Origin: Hyposmocoma kahamanoa
Taxonomy: Eukaryota; Arthropoda; Insecta; Lepidoptera; Cosmopterigidae
Assembly (NCBI RefSeq): GCF_003589595.1
Contig: NW_020654422.1
Location: 20,662,769-20,726,768 of the forward strand
Direction: 5' to 3'
DNA: 64,000 nucleotides
The position numbers were made by a program, and so were the translations under genes. Of this stretch, positions 34,606 through 45,741 are shown piece by piece. The stretch's first letter is position 1; every line of letters starts with the position of its first letter. The notes below the pieces were generated by a model. The model had not been told where the DNA came from. It worked only from the letters and a program-made list of their open reading frames with translations, and searched no databases.

Positions 34606-35384
34606 TTGAAATATTAAATACAATTGAACAATGAAAGTGAAGAAATTTCTCATAGATGGTGCTACGACAATAAATCGTTAAAATTTAAATGCAAAGATCT
34701 GCAACAAGCATATACTCGTAGAAGTCTGGCTCAGTTTACTGGAAGACTTTGGTTCGAATCCCAGATCGAAGGATTTTTTTTTATGTTTTCAATCTTTGTA
34801 TTAATAATTATAACAAACCAGTGGATTAATGTTGGTCAAACATAGTAACATTCAATAAAACTTAAAAATTACAATGAATCAAAGAATTACAAAAAAATAT
34901 ATAAACATATTTAACTTTGCTGAGGTCATTGTGATTCATTACATTACTAAAGGACTTAACTGACAATTTGGACAAAAAACTAATAAATATAATGGTATTA
35001 TTCTCAAATGAACCATGTAAATAATATTTTTCCACAAACATTGTTATTGTTAGGTTGTAATTAACAAGTTATTAGATATGTAACGAGTCGTATTTTGCCC
35101 GATACTATTATCACATGTATATATAACCAAATGTAATTTACCAGATACTTGTACCCAAAATTATATGCAGTTCACTATTACCCTTTAATGTACCCAACGT
35201 TGTTCATTCTAGGTATGGTAGGGTACAATAAACTGGAAGTTAGGCGGGACCTGGAGCTACTTACGTATATTTTTAAAATGTTACAGGGCAGTACAATCCT
35301 GGTGTAATGGGGCTCTAACGAATTAGGTTTTGTCTGTAGTCTTACTTAAGTTGTTATATACAATTATTAATACAAAGACCGAAC
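34606..35384. other. unassigned sequence
   Basis: AT-rich. 'tggttcgaatcccagatcga' near 34750 is a lone plus-strand B-box-like string. Confidence 0.35.
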
Positions 35385-35482
35385 ACTCAGAAAAAATTCC
35401 TTCGATCCGGCCGGATTCGAACCGACGTCTTCTAGCTTACCGTGCCAGACGCTATACCAACTAAGCAACGGAACGAACCAGC
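35385..35482 (-). mobile_element. family C tRNA-like SINE, copy 2
   Basis: Minus strand reads 'gttgcttagttggtatagcg' (A box) and 'cggttcgaatccggcc' (B box), then 'ggatcgaaggaatttttt'. The T-arm can pair (gtcgg/ccggc) but the acceptor stem cannot, so this is a SINE head and not a functional tRNA gene. Confidence 0.75.
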
Positions 35483-35624
35483 GGACCTCACGAATTTTTC
35501 TATGTGCTTGCGTCATATCTTTCTATTTGGTTTTTTCAACGACTTTTTAGTCATAGCGCCATCTATGAGAAATCTATGAAAGGTTTATCGCCCAGTTAGA
35601 TATCTTTACAGTTACCAGCACTTT

Positions 35625-35800
35625 AATTTTTTATTGAATTGATAGATATTAAATTTTTTTTGTAAAATTACTTTTTCCATTACTTTGTTATAATGATTAA
35701 TATAAAGATCGAACACCCAGAAAAAATTCCTTCGATCCGGCCGGATTCGAACCGACGTCTTCTAGCTTACCGTGGCAGACGCTATATCAACTAAGCATAT
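35625..35800 (-). mobile_element. family C tRNA-like SINE, copy 3
   Basis: Almost identical to copy 2 through the head ('gacgtcttctagcttaccgt'). It also shares the AT-rich tail ('ttttattgaattgata', 'ttgttataatgattaa') with the 32.1-kb copy. Confidence 0.75.
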
Positions 35801-36005
35801 TGTCATGTACAAATAAAAAATAAATAAAATATCTGAATTGCGTGTATTTGTTTTCCAAACGAACCAATCCTGAGGGGTATACTCTGATTCTCTGTTGGAC
35901 ATTCACCTGAAACAATTAGTGTCAAATAAGTAATACTTGACCAAGTTTAAACACGCATGATGCGAATGAAGCTTTAGAGTTGATATTGTTTTTTTATTTG
36001 GTCGT

Positions 36006-36195
36006 GTATTACTCATTTGACAGCAGTTGTCACGGACGAATGTCTTACTAGACCCCCATGACCAGGGTACCGGTAAAGACCCGGAAAAGTTGGTTTGTTT
36101 GAAAAAACAAATATACGCCAGTTTGATCCGTAAAACATTTTTGTTTCCAACGTGTTGTAGCCATCGCAAAGTGTAAGAACTCGATAACAAGTAAT
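36006..36195 (+). mobile_element. family P Penelope-like tail, longer diverged copy
   Basis: Includes about 50 bp upstream of the usual start ('cagcagttgtcacggacgaa'), then 'ccatgaccagggtaccggta', 'ggtttgtttgaaaaaacaaa' and 'gtaagaactcgat'. The core 'cgaaacgtcgg' is mutated to 'ggaaaagttgg'. Confidence 0.65.
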
Positions 36196-37038
36196 TAATT
36201 GTTTTCTGCAAGTCATAATTCCGAGGTAAGTTATAATGAATATTATTTGTGTATTTACAAAAGTTGGTTAACGTTTAAAATGGTCCGTTGAACTTCATTA
36301 GAAGTAAAAGCCTTTTTTTAAGTATATCAAAAATCATTGAGAAGATGAGAAAAAAAATGCTCATGAAAATGTTATGTGTATAGATTGTTAAATATCACGA
36401 TATTGGTTTTTCTTTTGTTATTATTTGTGACGCGCTTTGTCTATGCGTACGTTTATTTGTATTACATAAATCCTTGTATAAACAAAATTTTGTCTATATA
36501 TTTAAGATTATATGTACATAAATATTACGAATAGAGTAACACTCAAACAAACCCTTTAGGTTTAACAGTGCCAAGTACCTAGATAATAAATTATTATAAT
36601 ACGAGTAAATAAATAAATAATTAAAATAAAAGAATAAAAAAAGGGCGGGCCAAAACGTCAAAGTGCAAAAGAAATAGTGCGGGACCTGTCGAATGCCGAA
36701 TCGTCGAGCCAGTGTTGTGAACCAACTCGATTCTAACAGTACTTTATCAAAAAAATATCACTCCCCGTACAAACGTGACTATGTTCACGTTGAAAATTGT
36801 AACTGATGTTTTCAAAATGCTTTTTTGTTTACTCTAAAGTAACGGCGTTTCCATAATATTAAATATCATGATATGTTAGCACGGGGTATCCCGTTTCGCT
36901 GTAAGAATCTCAAAAAGCTACTACGGGCTTTACAGTGCGATGTTCAAGCGCTTTTTGTACAGTTGCCGTGTACAGCTATCAGTATCAGTAAAATATTATC
37001 AATAACGTATATATACATCATTTATATACTTTACATTG
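36196..37038. other. unassigned sequence
   Basis: AT-rich with a small GC-richer patch at 36640-36720. Nothing recognised. Confidence 0.4.
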
Positions 37039-37200
37039 ATAACACACACACTCATGGCCCCGCACTATCCCATATCGCGGGTCCATTGACACACAGATAG
37101 ACAACCATAATTTACACTCAAACTCGCGGGATAAATAATGTGGGCCATACAAATATTTTTCCCGGCTTGGAAACCGAACCCAGGCACGAACGGGTCAATC
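37039..37200 (-). mobile_element. family B SINE (body type 2), head truncated
   Basis: 'cacacactcatggccccgca' to 'aatatttttcccggcttgg' is the body on the minus strand. The tRNA head is cut after the B box region. Confidence 0.7.
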
Positions 37201-37794
37201 ACCATAACAGGGTTCTTTAAAAACAGATCGTACTTATACAAGATAATTGAATTCTTTTTCAAGTTCGTTTAAAAATGTTAATCCTAATCCGAACTTAAGT
37301 GAAAATCTCTTAACAAAGTGTAAGTTCGACTTAAGTGCCAATGGATCATGTGGACCATTAGTCTTGATCAACATCGCGACAATGGAGTAGATTTTGGAAT
37401 GCCGCCTTCGTTTTCAATGCTCAATACCGTTCACGGTACAATGACGTGATGGCGTAGCTGAATTTTCTAATTGTTCTGACAAACTCTACATTCGATACTG
37501 TTCTTTTTTAATGATTTTAAAAATCATATCAGTATTACGCAAAATATTAAATACTACGCTCATTTTCTTTTTCTAACCAAGTAAGCATCATTCTCATTTA
37601 TACCGTCAATTACCATGGGGTGATAATACGGTTAAATTCTGGCCTATGTCATATTTAAATAATGTTGGTCTGTCGCATTTATTCTTGTACTAATACGGTT
37701 CATTTTGCTTGGATCGAGCGGCTACAAACTAAATTACAGTAACTTGAAAAATGTGTATCGTATAGTGTGCGTGTTCTATTTAGTTCAGTTGATA
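37201..37794. other. unassigned sequence
   Basis: AT-rich. Nothing recognised. Confidence 0.4.
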
Positions 37795-37975
37795 TAAGAA
37801 AAATCATAGGTATGTGTGAAGTACCTATTGAACACAGCGGTTTTCTTGTAAAATTTCAAGTTTGTGTTTTTTCTATCGAGAAAAATTTCAGGAATCGTGT
37901 TTTCACATCAGTGCATATCCTCAATTTTAGTATCAATTTTTTTCAACCAAAGCCATTTGAGGTTGTATAGACTCT
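37795..37975 (-). repeat. family E dispersed repeat, copy 3
   Basis: Complement of the family E blocks: 'cagcggttttcttg', 'ttttttctatcgagaaaaat', 'cgtgttttcacatcagtgca', 'caaccaaagccatttgaggt'. The most complete copy. Confidence 0.7.
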
Positions 37976-38683
37976 GAAAATTATACATACAATAACGTCT
38001 GACTCTCAAAGAAACTGGCAGATTCGACGGACAAATCTCTTTCGCAAAGGAAATAATTTAACGTAAAAGTTATAACACAAAATTGTCTCTGCAAACTTTA
38101 CTGTCATGGTTTCCGTGCCCCAAAAACTTTATCAACTCAGTTACACCATTTTACTACGCTGCATAATGTTAACCCGTACTAAATAGGAATAATAACGAAC
38201 CTTGTAAAGACGTTACATTTGTAACTGTCACCAGGTTTGGTTGGTCCGAGTGGCACGGCGCACGCGTTGCTACTTTCAATCTTTTTGTATGGGTTAAAAT
38301 TTTTGTGAAACATGTTACAGAGTATTGGTAATCTTTGTAAATTATTATTATTTTGTTGTAATATTGTAGAGTCAACTTTGACGTCCTGGAAAGTTCTTTA
38401 TTATTTGTACTATCGATTTTTAATTGTGTTGTTATTCTTAAAGTATTATGTTTATGTCTGTTCGTCGTAAATGTATCTTAACCCGTACGTGCTGTCGTAG
38501 ACCATCAGCGAAGGCAATGTATTCCATAATTCTTTGTAGCTGAGTCACATATTCATTCAATACTTATGTGTAATTTGTATTTCTTATTTTGTACTCTATT
38601 TAGAAAGCATTTTTATTTTTTATTTTTGTCATTTATTTTGTATTATCAATGTTACAATGTCGAAAGCTTTTTTATTATTATTT
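37976..38683. other. unassigned sequence
   Basis: AT-rich. Nothing recognised. Confidence 0.4.
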
Positions 38684-38934
38684 TATTATACAAGTGACGG
38701 GACGAACAACTCCTGCGCCTGGCAGTAAGCGAAAGTATAGTGGCACTGCCAGTACTCCCATCACCCAGAGACATGAGTTGACAAGTCCCATGTGCCTGTA
38801 ATTTTAACAGCACAAAACCCTTCTAAACCGGAACGCAATTATGCTCCCATTACTTCTTGGCGACAGAAATAGGTAAGGTGGCAGTACCTCCCTGGACGAC
38901 CTCCTTCACAAGGAGCTCTACTGCTACTAAAAAG
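38684..38934 (-). repeat. family A A-tailed repeat, copy 10
   Basis: Nearly full length on the minus strand. 3' end 'tattatacaagtgacgggac', 5' boundary 'aaggagctctactgctacta'. Confidence 0.85.
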
Positions 38935-39884
38935 ATATTGTGGACGGATAGAATCACAAAGAACAGAGATTGCAGAGGAGTAAACTACAGTACTTAAGTC
39001 ACAACTGCTAGGAAAAATCCAGGACTGCAGAAGACCGTAGAAAAGCTACATGAATCCAAAATCTTACAGAGTGCTTCAACATGAGTCAAAACTTTCTGTA
39101 GGAAATGGCATACCTAGAAGTAAAATATCACAATATTACAATTTAATATTCAAATATATATATTCGACATTTGTTATAAACTTTAATTGCATAACAAAAA
39201 TAATAAGTAAATTTAACATTTTGGCATTAGGCCAATGTGACTTAAACCTAGAGTGTCATGTGTGTTGAATTATGGCAATGTTCAATGTAAAATAAAGTAA
39301 AAGTTCTGCCAAAAAGCAATTCAAAAAGAAGTTCGTCATAGTACTGGCCAGAAGTATTACCCTGTTGGTTGCACAGGGAATTTTATACTTAGACAGTAGG
39401 CAATTGTAATGCAATACAAATTTTTTATTCATGCAGAAGCGAAATTCTTTTTTTAAAGATGCAATGAAATTTTACGGCTAAATCCAATTAAGGCATCTTG
39501 CACATTGCACATGCGGTTCTTTCGGACTTTCGATTTTATGTAATTCCCTACTGCATACGGTAGTGGATTCGATTCAATGCGGTTTTGGACAGATTTATGG
39601 AAGGGTGTGAATTTTAAATTACTTTCATATTGTGAAATGTGGTTATAAAAACTGTTTTATTTTTGTAATTGCCTGGGTTATACAAGCGAACAGGGTTACT
39701 TTTTTGTGTCGTAAGGCATTCATGAAGGAGTTTTGTGCTCATTAGTGTGATATTTATTTCAACAACATCGTATTTTTAGGAAGAATAGGAAGTTTCCGAA
39801 AACATATTTTAGTAGCTTTTTTAAGTAGGCACTTTTTTTAGATCAATGGTAACCTAATGAAAGAACAGCTGCTTTTAATTTGAT
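38935..39884. other. unassigned sequence
   Basis: AT-rich. A purine-rich patch at 38945-39060 has no identity that I can support. Confidence 0.4.
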
Positions 39885-40100
39885 AGGTTAACGGTTCGAA
39901 TCCCTGCGGCACTTACGACTTTAATTTCTAAGTTACACGAATTTACGATAGTTTAATAGCAATCACCTCTCGCTACCGGTGAAGGAAAACATCGCATATC
40001 GAAGAAGATTCACAATCTTTAGAAAACGCGTGGCGGACTTATGGCCTTAACCTAGAGGAGACCAGAGCCCTGTAGTGGGATGTATTCATCGACGTAGTTA
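39885..40100 (+). mobile_element. tRNA-headed SINE, 'ggtgaaggaaaacatcg' type
   Basis: B-box-like 'ggttcgaatccctgc', then 'actttaatttctaagttac', 'accggtgaaggaaaacatcg' and 'ggagaccagagccctgtagt'. The last two are hallmarks of a widespread lepidopteran SINE body. The A-box half is decayed. Confidence 0.65.
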
Positions 40101-40582
40101 TCTTTGAGTGATAATTATTTCTATGATAATAACTATTTCTTTGAGTAATAAAATTTTCTTAGTCTTTTCTTTAAACCGAATTTCTATTCCGAATTCCGAA
40201 CGTGACCAAGTGTGAACACTCCTTAACATTAGGGTAACGACGTTGATTGACAGCCTAGGCGTCGCTTCAGCTAATCTGTAGTGTCACAGAGTGGAGATTA
40301 CCGGCTTTACCCCACATGTACAACCATTGCATGTAGTACCCTCGTATTCTCCGATCGATTAAGTATCTTGCAGAAAGGGCATTGCATTGAGTTGATATAC
40401 ATTATTTTTTGTTTATTACCGTATACAAATGCGTTATTAAACTGTATATCCTTAAAAAGTAGATTGTTTAAAAAGCCTGAAATTAAATTTTAATACCAGG
40501 ACGTTGCGACTGGATTTCAAATGAAGGCGTTATAATTTTTGACAGATTTTTGTTATAATTTGTTTTTTATTACAACGAATAT
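40101..40582. other. unassigned sequence
   Basis: AT-rich. Nothing recognised. Confidence 0.4.
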
Positions 40583-40790
40583 TTTGGTGGCTTAGCAGTT
40601 AGTAATGTGTGTGCTAGATGAGGAGATTTCGGGTTCAATACCCAGTATCCGTGAACTTTTCCGTATTATTTCTAGCTTGTTTGTTGCTCTGTTACTGATT
40701 GCACTAGAGACTCAGGCAATTGTAATGGTTGTCTGGCCCAGTATTATTATGGATATCTATTTGAGACCTTTGTCTCTCTTTTAAATTAAA
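40583..40790 (+). mobile_element. tRNA-headed SINE, singleton type
   Basis: A box 'tggcttagcagtt' and B box 'gggttcaataccc' are spaced as in a tRNA. The body includes 'gcactagagactcaggcaat', and a 'ctctcttttaaatt' tail follows. No second copy seen in the window. Confidence 0.6.
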
Positions 40791-41299
40791 AGACTTTTGA
40801 ATTTCTCAATGGGGTAGGCGGTACTCCTTGATAATGGCACAGTCGGTCAAGGTTAAGGACTCAGGTTTTCTTAAACCAGCTGACGAAGCAATAAATATTA
40901 TTACTATTATTCTCTGTCTCTGTTTCTAATTTTATCAACTTGTAATTTTTACTCATTCTTGCATTTACGAGTGCATCATTATTCACTGGTCCTCCCCATC
41001 TGATTCCTTTTAATCTTCCCTGCTTACTCTATGGCTAACTACTAATCTATGCTTTCTGCACAACTGTCCAGAAACAAAACCAGATTAGCTGGCACAATTT
41101 CACAACTACACTGCCCAACCTCGGAGGTCTTATTACACTGGACTAAAGTCATGTACTACATGCCGTATATGTACAGATTTTGTAGATTTAGTTAGTAAAC
41201 TATGACATTGAGAACTTCGATAGGCTATACTTAAGATAAAGGATTACAGAAAGTTTTACATGTTTTAGTGCTAAGTACCCGTTCTTTACTTAAAGTACA
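40791..41299. other. unassigned sequence
   Basis: Nothing recognised. Confidence 0.35.
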
Positions 41300-41780
41300 A
41301 ACGACGGGATGAGCCACTTAATGGGAAGTGGTTATTGTTGACTATGGACATCTGCAACATTAGAAGAGCTGCCTTTGAGTTGCCAGCCTTTGGGGGCCCT
41401 ATTGGCTTTATGAAGAACCCCATGTCATAGCGATAATTAAATGCTTCGGACGATTTCACATCTTGCAGGTTCGAGAAAGGCATGAACGTGATGTCCGCGT
41501 GGTCTTAGAATGTATCAAGGATGAGAGGATGGGCTCTACTCGTTTGGCGGGAGGTGCGATAACGGAAACATGACGCTGGTATCAGTTCGAAAAGTTCTTC
41601 TGAGCACTCCCCTTAAAGACAGTAGAACATACACAGAGACTCAAAGTCTCTCTGTAGATTAAGGGTCCTCCAAATTAGTGTACGAAGGAACTGATCGATT
41701 TAATTCCACCTTCACCTTTCCACATCGGAGGACTTAGGCTGGAGTCTCTCCGGAGAACTTCGGAATTTGTGAACGAGGGT
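41300..41780 (+). repeat. long fragment of an unclassified dispersed repeat
   Basis: 'gacgggatgagccacttaat', 'acatcttgcaggttcgagaa', 'ggatgagaggatgggctcta', 'tgagcactccccttaaagac' and 'ggctggagtctctccggaga' follow each other as in a repeat that I associate with lepidopteran genomes (possibly a LINE 3' region). No open frame remains. Class unproven. Confidence 0.5.
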
Positions 41781-41781
41781 T

Positions 41782-41938
41782 AGAAAGGGTACCTCAGTAT
41801 TGGTCCCATTTAAACTTTAAGAAAATATTCCACTTTTAAGGGTGGCAAACTAGGTGATGAATCTGGCTGGCAAATAGAAATTGGCAAATAGATGAATTCT
41901 ACGAACTTTTGAGGTCGGTTTTTTTAGTACTCTGTACT
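41782..41938 (+). mobile_element. family D MITE, 3' fragment
   Basis: 'gaaagggtacctcagtattg' to 'acttttgaggtcggttt' plus the conserved 'tttagtactctgta'. Internal deletion and lost 5' end. Confidence 0.7.
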
Positions 41939-41944
41939 CACATT

Positions 41945-42085
41945 ATGGTATGCATGCTCCATAGTCGGCCTCATCGTCACTTTCCATTAGGTGAGTTGGA
42001 GGTCAAATGCGCTATTAGAAAGCGTCTCTGAGTTTTATGGCCTACCATAGTCCGCCATGCTGGCCCAATGCAGATAGGAGAATTC
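41945..42085. repeat. LINE 3' fragment joined to SINE fragment
   Basis: 'gcctcatcgtcactttccat' and 'taggtgagttggaggtcaaa' match 24.37 kb. 'agtccgccatgctggcccaa' matches the SINE segment at 17.33 kb. Confidence 0.5.
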
Positions 42086-42102
42086 ACAAGTTTCCCAGGG
42101 GT

Positions 42103-42549
42103 TGTGAACCTTTTGACGTAGCATCACTTGCTATGGGTAGCCCTGTAGCCCCGGTCATGGCAAATATCTGAATGGAACACTTTGAGGCCAGTATACATTT
42201 GCAACCATTTGCAGTGAAGTTATGGAAACGATATGTTGATGATATTTTTTGCATTATGAAGGGTAGTGATCGTGAAATTGAGCAATTACAACAGCATCTC
42301 CATTCCATTCATCCAAAAATTAAATTTGGAGTCGGAACGGAGCTTGCCTTTTCTGGACGTAAAAGTGATAAGTCGAAGTGACGGATTCTTGACGCACAAA
42401 GTTTATAGGAAGTCGATACACACAGACAAGTATTTAAATGCTCTGTCTCACCAACATCCCCGTAACCTACAGTCTGTTGTAAGATCTTTGATAAACACAG
42501 CATATGAAATTCTTGGAGAATGTGATATGCCACGTTCAGACGGTCCTTA
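42103..42549 (+). pseudogene. PLE reverse transcriptase (broken)
   Basis: Copies element RNA into DNA. Frame 1 (to about 42345) shows AMGSPVAPVMANI, an in-frame TGA at about 42169, then MEHFE, LWKRYVDDIFCI with the catalytic YVDD at 42232-42243, and HLHSIHPKIKFG. A frameshift at about 42340 moves to the next frame. That frame reads SLPFLDVKVISRSDGFLTHK, then VYRKSIHTDKYLNALSHQHP, ending at TAG (42548-42550). The LPFLD and HKVYRK-THTDKYLN strings are typical of PLE. The stop and shift make it non-functional. Confidence 0.85.
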
Positions 42550-42723
42550 GGTAGAACGGATACAGAGTGAACAGAAGGAAACATCCTGACGTTTTAAGGC
42601 AACCAGCGTTCATGCCTTATGTGAAAGGAATAACGGACAAATCGGTACAGTACTAAAAGAGTACTTTATAAAAACTGTGTTTACGTCGTTATCTAAGGTC
42701 GCGGGGTTTGTCAGTTCACCTAA

Positions 42724-43182
42724 GGATGTAATCCTTTTCAGTCTCCGGGCGTTTACAAGATTGATAGCAGTTGTGGGAGTTCCTATATTGGGCAAATAAA
42801 ACGCACCATAGCGGAAAGAGTTAAAGAACACATTGCGGCTGTTAAGAACCGTCAGCTCAATAAGTCTGCAATAGCGGAGCTTCATAATCCCAAGAACCTT
42901 ATCCTTAAAAAACACCGTAATTTCAACCGAGAAGACGGTTTTAAGCTTTCATCGTCATGTGACCTAGTTAACTGCAAATGTAAACGACATCAAGTATCGC
43001 CCGACAGTCGCCGGATGTCGGGAGTGTTGTGTGTCGGTCTAGTGAGAAGCCTAGTGCAAAGAATGGAGATCAAGTGCAGGGTAGTCAGAAAAACTCGACG
43101 GCTAGAAGATGCTGGCACCCGCCTCTTTAGTCCCTTCGAGACCTATGACGTTGCAATACGTCCGAAACGTCGAGGTAATTAA
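42724..43182 (+). pseudogene. PLE GIY-YIG endonuclease domain (frame still open)
   Basis: The endonuclease nicks target DNA for PLE insertion. A 152-codon frame without any stop runs from after a TAA (42721-42723) to TAA (43180-43182). It has no ATG before 43015, so it was once fused to the upstream RT. GVYKID (GIY equivalent) and SYIGQ (YIG) lie 42748-42795. RTIAERVKEHIAAVKN carries the conserved Arg, and NKSAIAEL follows. A deletion of roughly 40 residues seems to join AELHNPKNL to FNREDGFKLSSS. The C-terminus ends VAIRPKRRGN, overlapping the hammerhead-like core. Confidence 0.8.
43136..43178 (+). ncRNA. hammerhead-ribozyme-like motif, probably inactive
   Basis: 'gacctatgacg', then a stem (acgt/acgt around tgcaat) and 'ccgaaacgtcgaggt'. 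Flanking acct/aggt can form stem I. The layout matches type I hammerheads reported in PLE. However, the first core box reads ctatga where CUGAUGA is expected, lacking the essential G, so cleavage is unlikely. Confidence 0.4.
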
Positions 43183-43250
43183 AATATGTTTTATACGTAA
43201 TTGAGTCCCGAATTAAAAATCAAATAATGTTGTGAACCTTCTTCGACATG

Positions 43251-44943
43251 TAGGTTTCATGTTACATCGCGACGTTTTTATTTTTACACAAAAAAATATT
43301 GGATCTTAATTATGCCCGGGCACGAGAAGCAATCCGATAACCTCAAATTGACAATTTAATAACAGAATGGGACTAATCGACTGTATCTATTCCGCATTCA
43401 AAAGCAAATGATCATAAATATTAAATTGACACTTGTCGATAAGGAATAAATTGGTCTGTGGTGTTTTTGATCATTTCAAGCTATTTCCTTTGGCAGGTTG
43501 TACAGTCGTCTGAAATAAAAGTTTTATACATAATTTAAAATACCATTTTTGTATTATGCTTAGATTATTCATTGACATTGTCAGACATACTCTATGTGTT
43601 ATTTAATTAGTGTATAATTTGTTTTGCAATAAGTATTCACAGGAATTATAAAATATTAAACAGAAATGTTATTAATAAAATTTTAATGGTCACATTATTG
43701 GTACTAACAATTCGATATTTTTTTTATTTTAGCATCTCATTGAAGGCTTCATTGTTATCGCCAATTCATATTACTGGTCACGGGTCTCCTATAAAGAGAG
43801 GGTGTAACGGACTGTATCAAAATGGGGTTCGGGTGGGTGCTATTGAGGAATGAGCCAGACTACATTTTTACTAACTAAAACTACATTTTTAATAATAGTA
43901 TCAAACACATCAAAGCAGCAGTTTATTTTGAAAAATGTTTGGTCAGAACACAACTAGCTGGAAGAGCGTTCTTACGAAACGCAGCTGGATGCTGAAGCAC
44001 AGTCGTGTATTTTTTCCCAATACACTATAAAAAGTAATTCTGTAAGTTTTTTTGATTATTACACAGTTATAGGTTAGGAAAAGTATTTTTATTATTATTA
44101 AATATATAAAAAATCCTTGCTTTAGACTAAAATCGAGGAACATAATCAGAATCTAGGTCTAACGTGCTTTAAAATGCGCCATGTGTAACTTATGGACATG
44201 CCAGTTTGTCGTCGTCTTTTATCATTTACAATAATTATTTCCAATATCATAGATCCAAACAACAAACAAGAGCTAGACGGACCCCTTTGAAGGATTTTGC
44301 CTTCCAAGTATGCAGAAGCTGTATAGGTATGTGACCTGGGGGGGTTTGCTGTCTACTTAAATGTATTGTAGAAGTATAACAGGGAAACGGTAAAGGAAAG
44401 ATGAAAAGAAAGAAACGCCCAAAAGGCCTGTATTCGTATGAAATATACTGCTGCTTTAAAAGCAGTTAGATTTACATGATACGGTCTTTTTTCTTCCAGA
44501 ATTTTGATGGGAGTGACGACCGTACGAAGCAAAGTAAGAATGGCGAAGAAAAAGAATTAGAAAAAGAAATAATTTAAAAGTAAGTGACAAAAAGTAAAGG
44601 GTGACAAAAAGGTAGGATGGCGATGAAAGAGGTGGCATCGTCACAGTATATGTCAGGTAGTGGCAGGTTAACCTTTAATATAAAAATTTAACTATAGCCA
44701 CCGATGTTACGCACGTATTTTACTTCTATATAATTTGTCATTTCAATAGACACATCGTTTATAAAAAAGATTTACGGAGATGATTGTATTGAAATTGCTC
44801 CATGAAATTACTATCCCGTGTATAAAAGTAGTGAAAAGTGCAGTTAAAAGGCTTTTTACGGTTATTTACAAATACATAATAATGTAGGATCAGGGGTATC
44901 TTTGTCCAACTCGTACATCGCGCTCTGATAATTGATATTGATG
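43251..44943. other. unassigned sequence
   Basis: AT-rich. 'cactggtcacgggtctcct'-like text at about 43775-43830 may be a repeat fragment. No gene is supported. Confidence 0.4.
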
Positions 44944-45387
44944 ATCTTGTCTATTGATTGCGTTCAAGAAAATTAATTTTAAAAGTGTTGCTGAGTACGC
45001 CGTCTAATATGTAGTCTGTTGTTTTGTGTGATACCACAAAACTTATTGTGAAAGGTTTGGTGACGATATTTGGTGAGATACTTTTTGTGAAATAAAGTAC
45101 AGAATAAGCGGTGTTTTAATTCAATGTGGTAAGGCGGATGATCCGTAGTTAATTTGTTGTTGACAAGTGTCTTGTGATTCAAGATGGCGTTGCAAAGTGA
45201 CGTTTTGTCGAAGTGACAGCCAGCCATCGCTCTTGTCTATTGATCGCCTTCAAGAAAATTAATTTTAAAAGTGTTGCTGCGTACGCCGTCTAATGTGTAG
45301 TCTGTTGTTTTGTGTGATACCACAAAAACTTATTGTGAAAGGTTTGGTGACGATACCACAAAAACTTATTGTGAAAGGTTTGGTGAC
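44944..45387 (+). repeat. two-unit local duplication with a 36-bp perfect tandem
   Basis: A block starting 'tcttgtctattgattgcgtt' (44945 to about 45072) is repeated at 45231-45351 with few differences, offset 286 bp. The 36-bp end segment (45316-45351, starting gataccacaaaaactt) is then repeated perfectly at 45352-45387. A third, partial copy of the module start lies at 46715-46768. Confidence 0.85.
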
Positions 45388-45539
45388 GATATTTAAACTA
45401 CAAACTTATACATAGGGAAATATGTCTGTTCATAGATTGTACGCGTACTACGACACCCGTGGGTCTTCTATATATCCGTATTTTGGGGATGAAAGGCCGT
45501 AAAAGTCAAGCTACACAAAAGTTTGAACAAAAAGTGTTA

Positions 45540-45728
45540 TCGAGTTCTTAGGTTTTCGCGATTGTTACACATAGGAAATGAAACTATTTTTCCGGATTTA
45601 AATCGCGTATATTTGTTTTTGCAAACAAACCGACGTTTCGGGCCCTTTACAGGTCCCATGGTCACGGTTGGTTTGTTTGAAAAAACAAATATACGCGATT
45701 TAAATCTGGAAAAATAGTTTCATTTCCT
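45540..45728. mobile_element. family P snap-back insertion with 13-bp target duplication
   Basis: A complete minus-strand tail unit (45540-45670, containing 'ccgacgtttcgggccc') is followed directly by an inverted plus-strand half unit (45671-45728, 'gtttgtttgaaaaaacaaat' onward). The whole is flanked by acaaaaagtgtta at 45527-45539 and 45729-45741. It is one insertion event carrying an inverted partial copy of itself. Confidence 0.85.
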
Positions 45729-45741
45729 ACAAAAAGTGTTA

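Larger units (their letters stand above)
42103..43250 (+). mobile_element. Penelope-like retroelement (PLE), 5'-truncated
   Basis: Contains, in order, reverse transcriptase motifs, a PLE-specific linker and a GIY-YIG endonuclease. This order is diagnostic of endonuclease-positive Penelope-like elements. The left break lies just before the AMGSP motif and the N-terminal half is missing. Near the right end is 'gtccgaaacgtcgaggt', resembling the hammerhead-like core found in PLE terminal repeats. No target duplication was found. Confidence 0.85.

Noticed and set aside
35385..35482. Functional tRNA gene
   Set aside because: A and B boxes and a T-arm are present, but the acceptor stem does not pair and near-identical copies with SINE tails occur nearby.
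44979..45227. 82-codon minus-strand frame
   Set aside because: It lies in the duplicated 45-kb module and is not preserved in the second copy.
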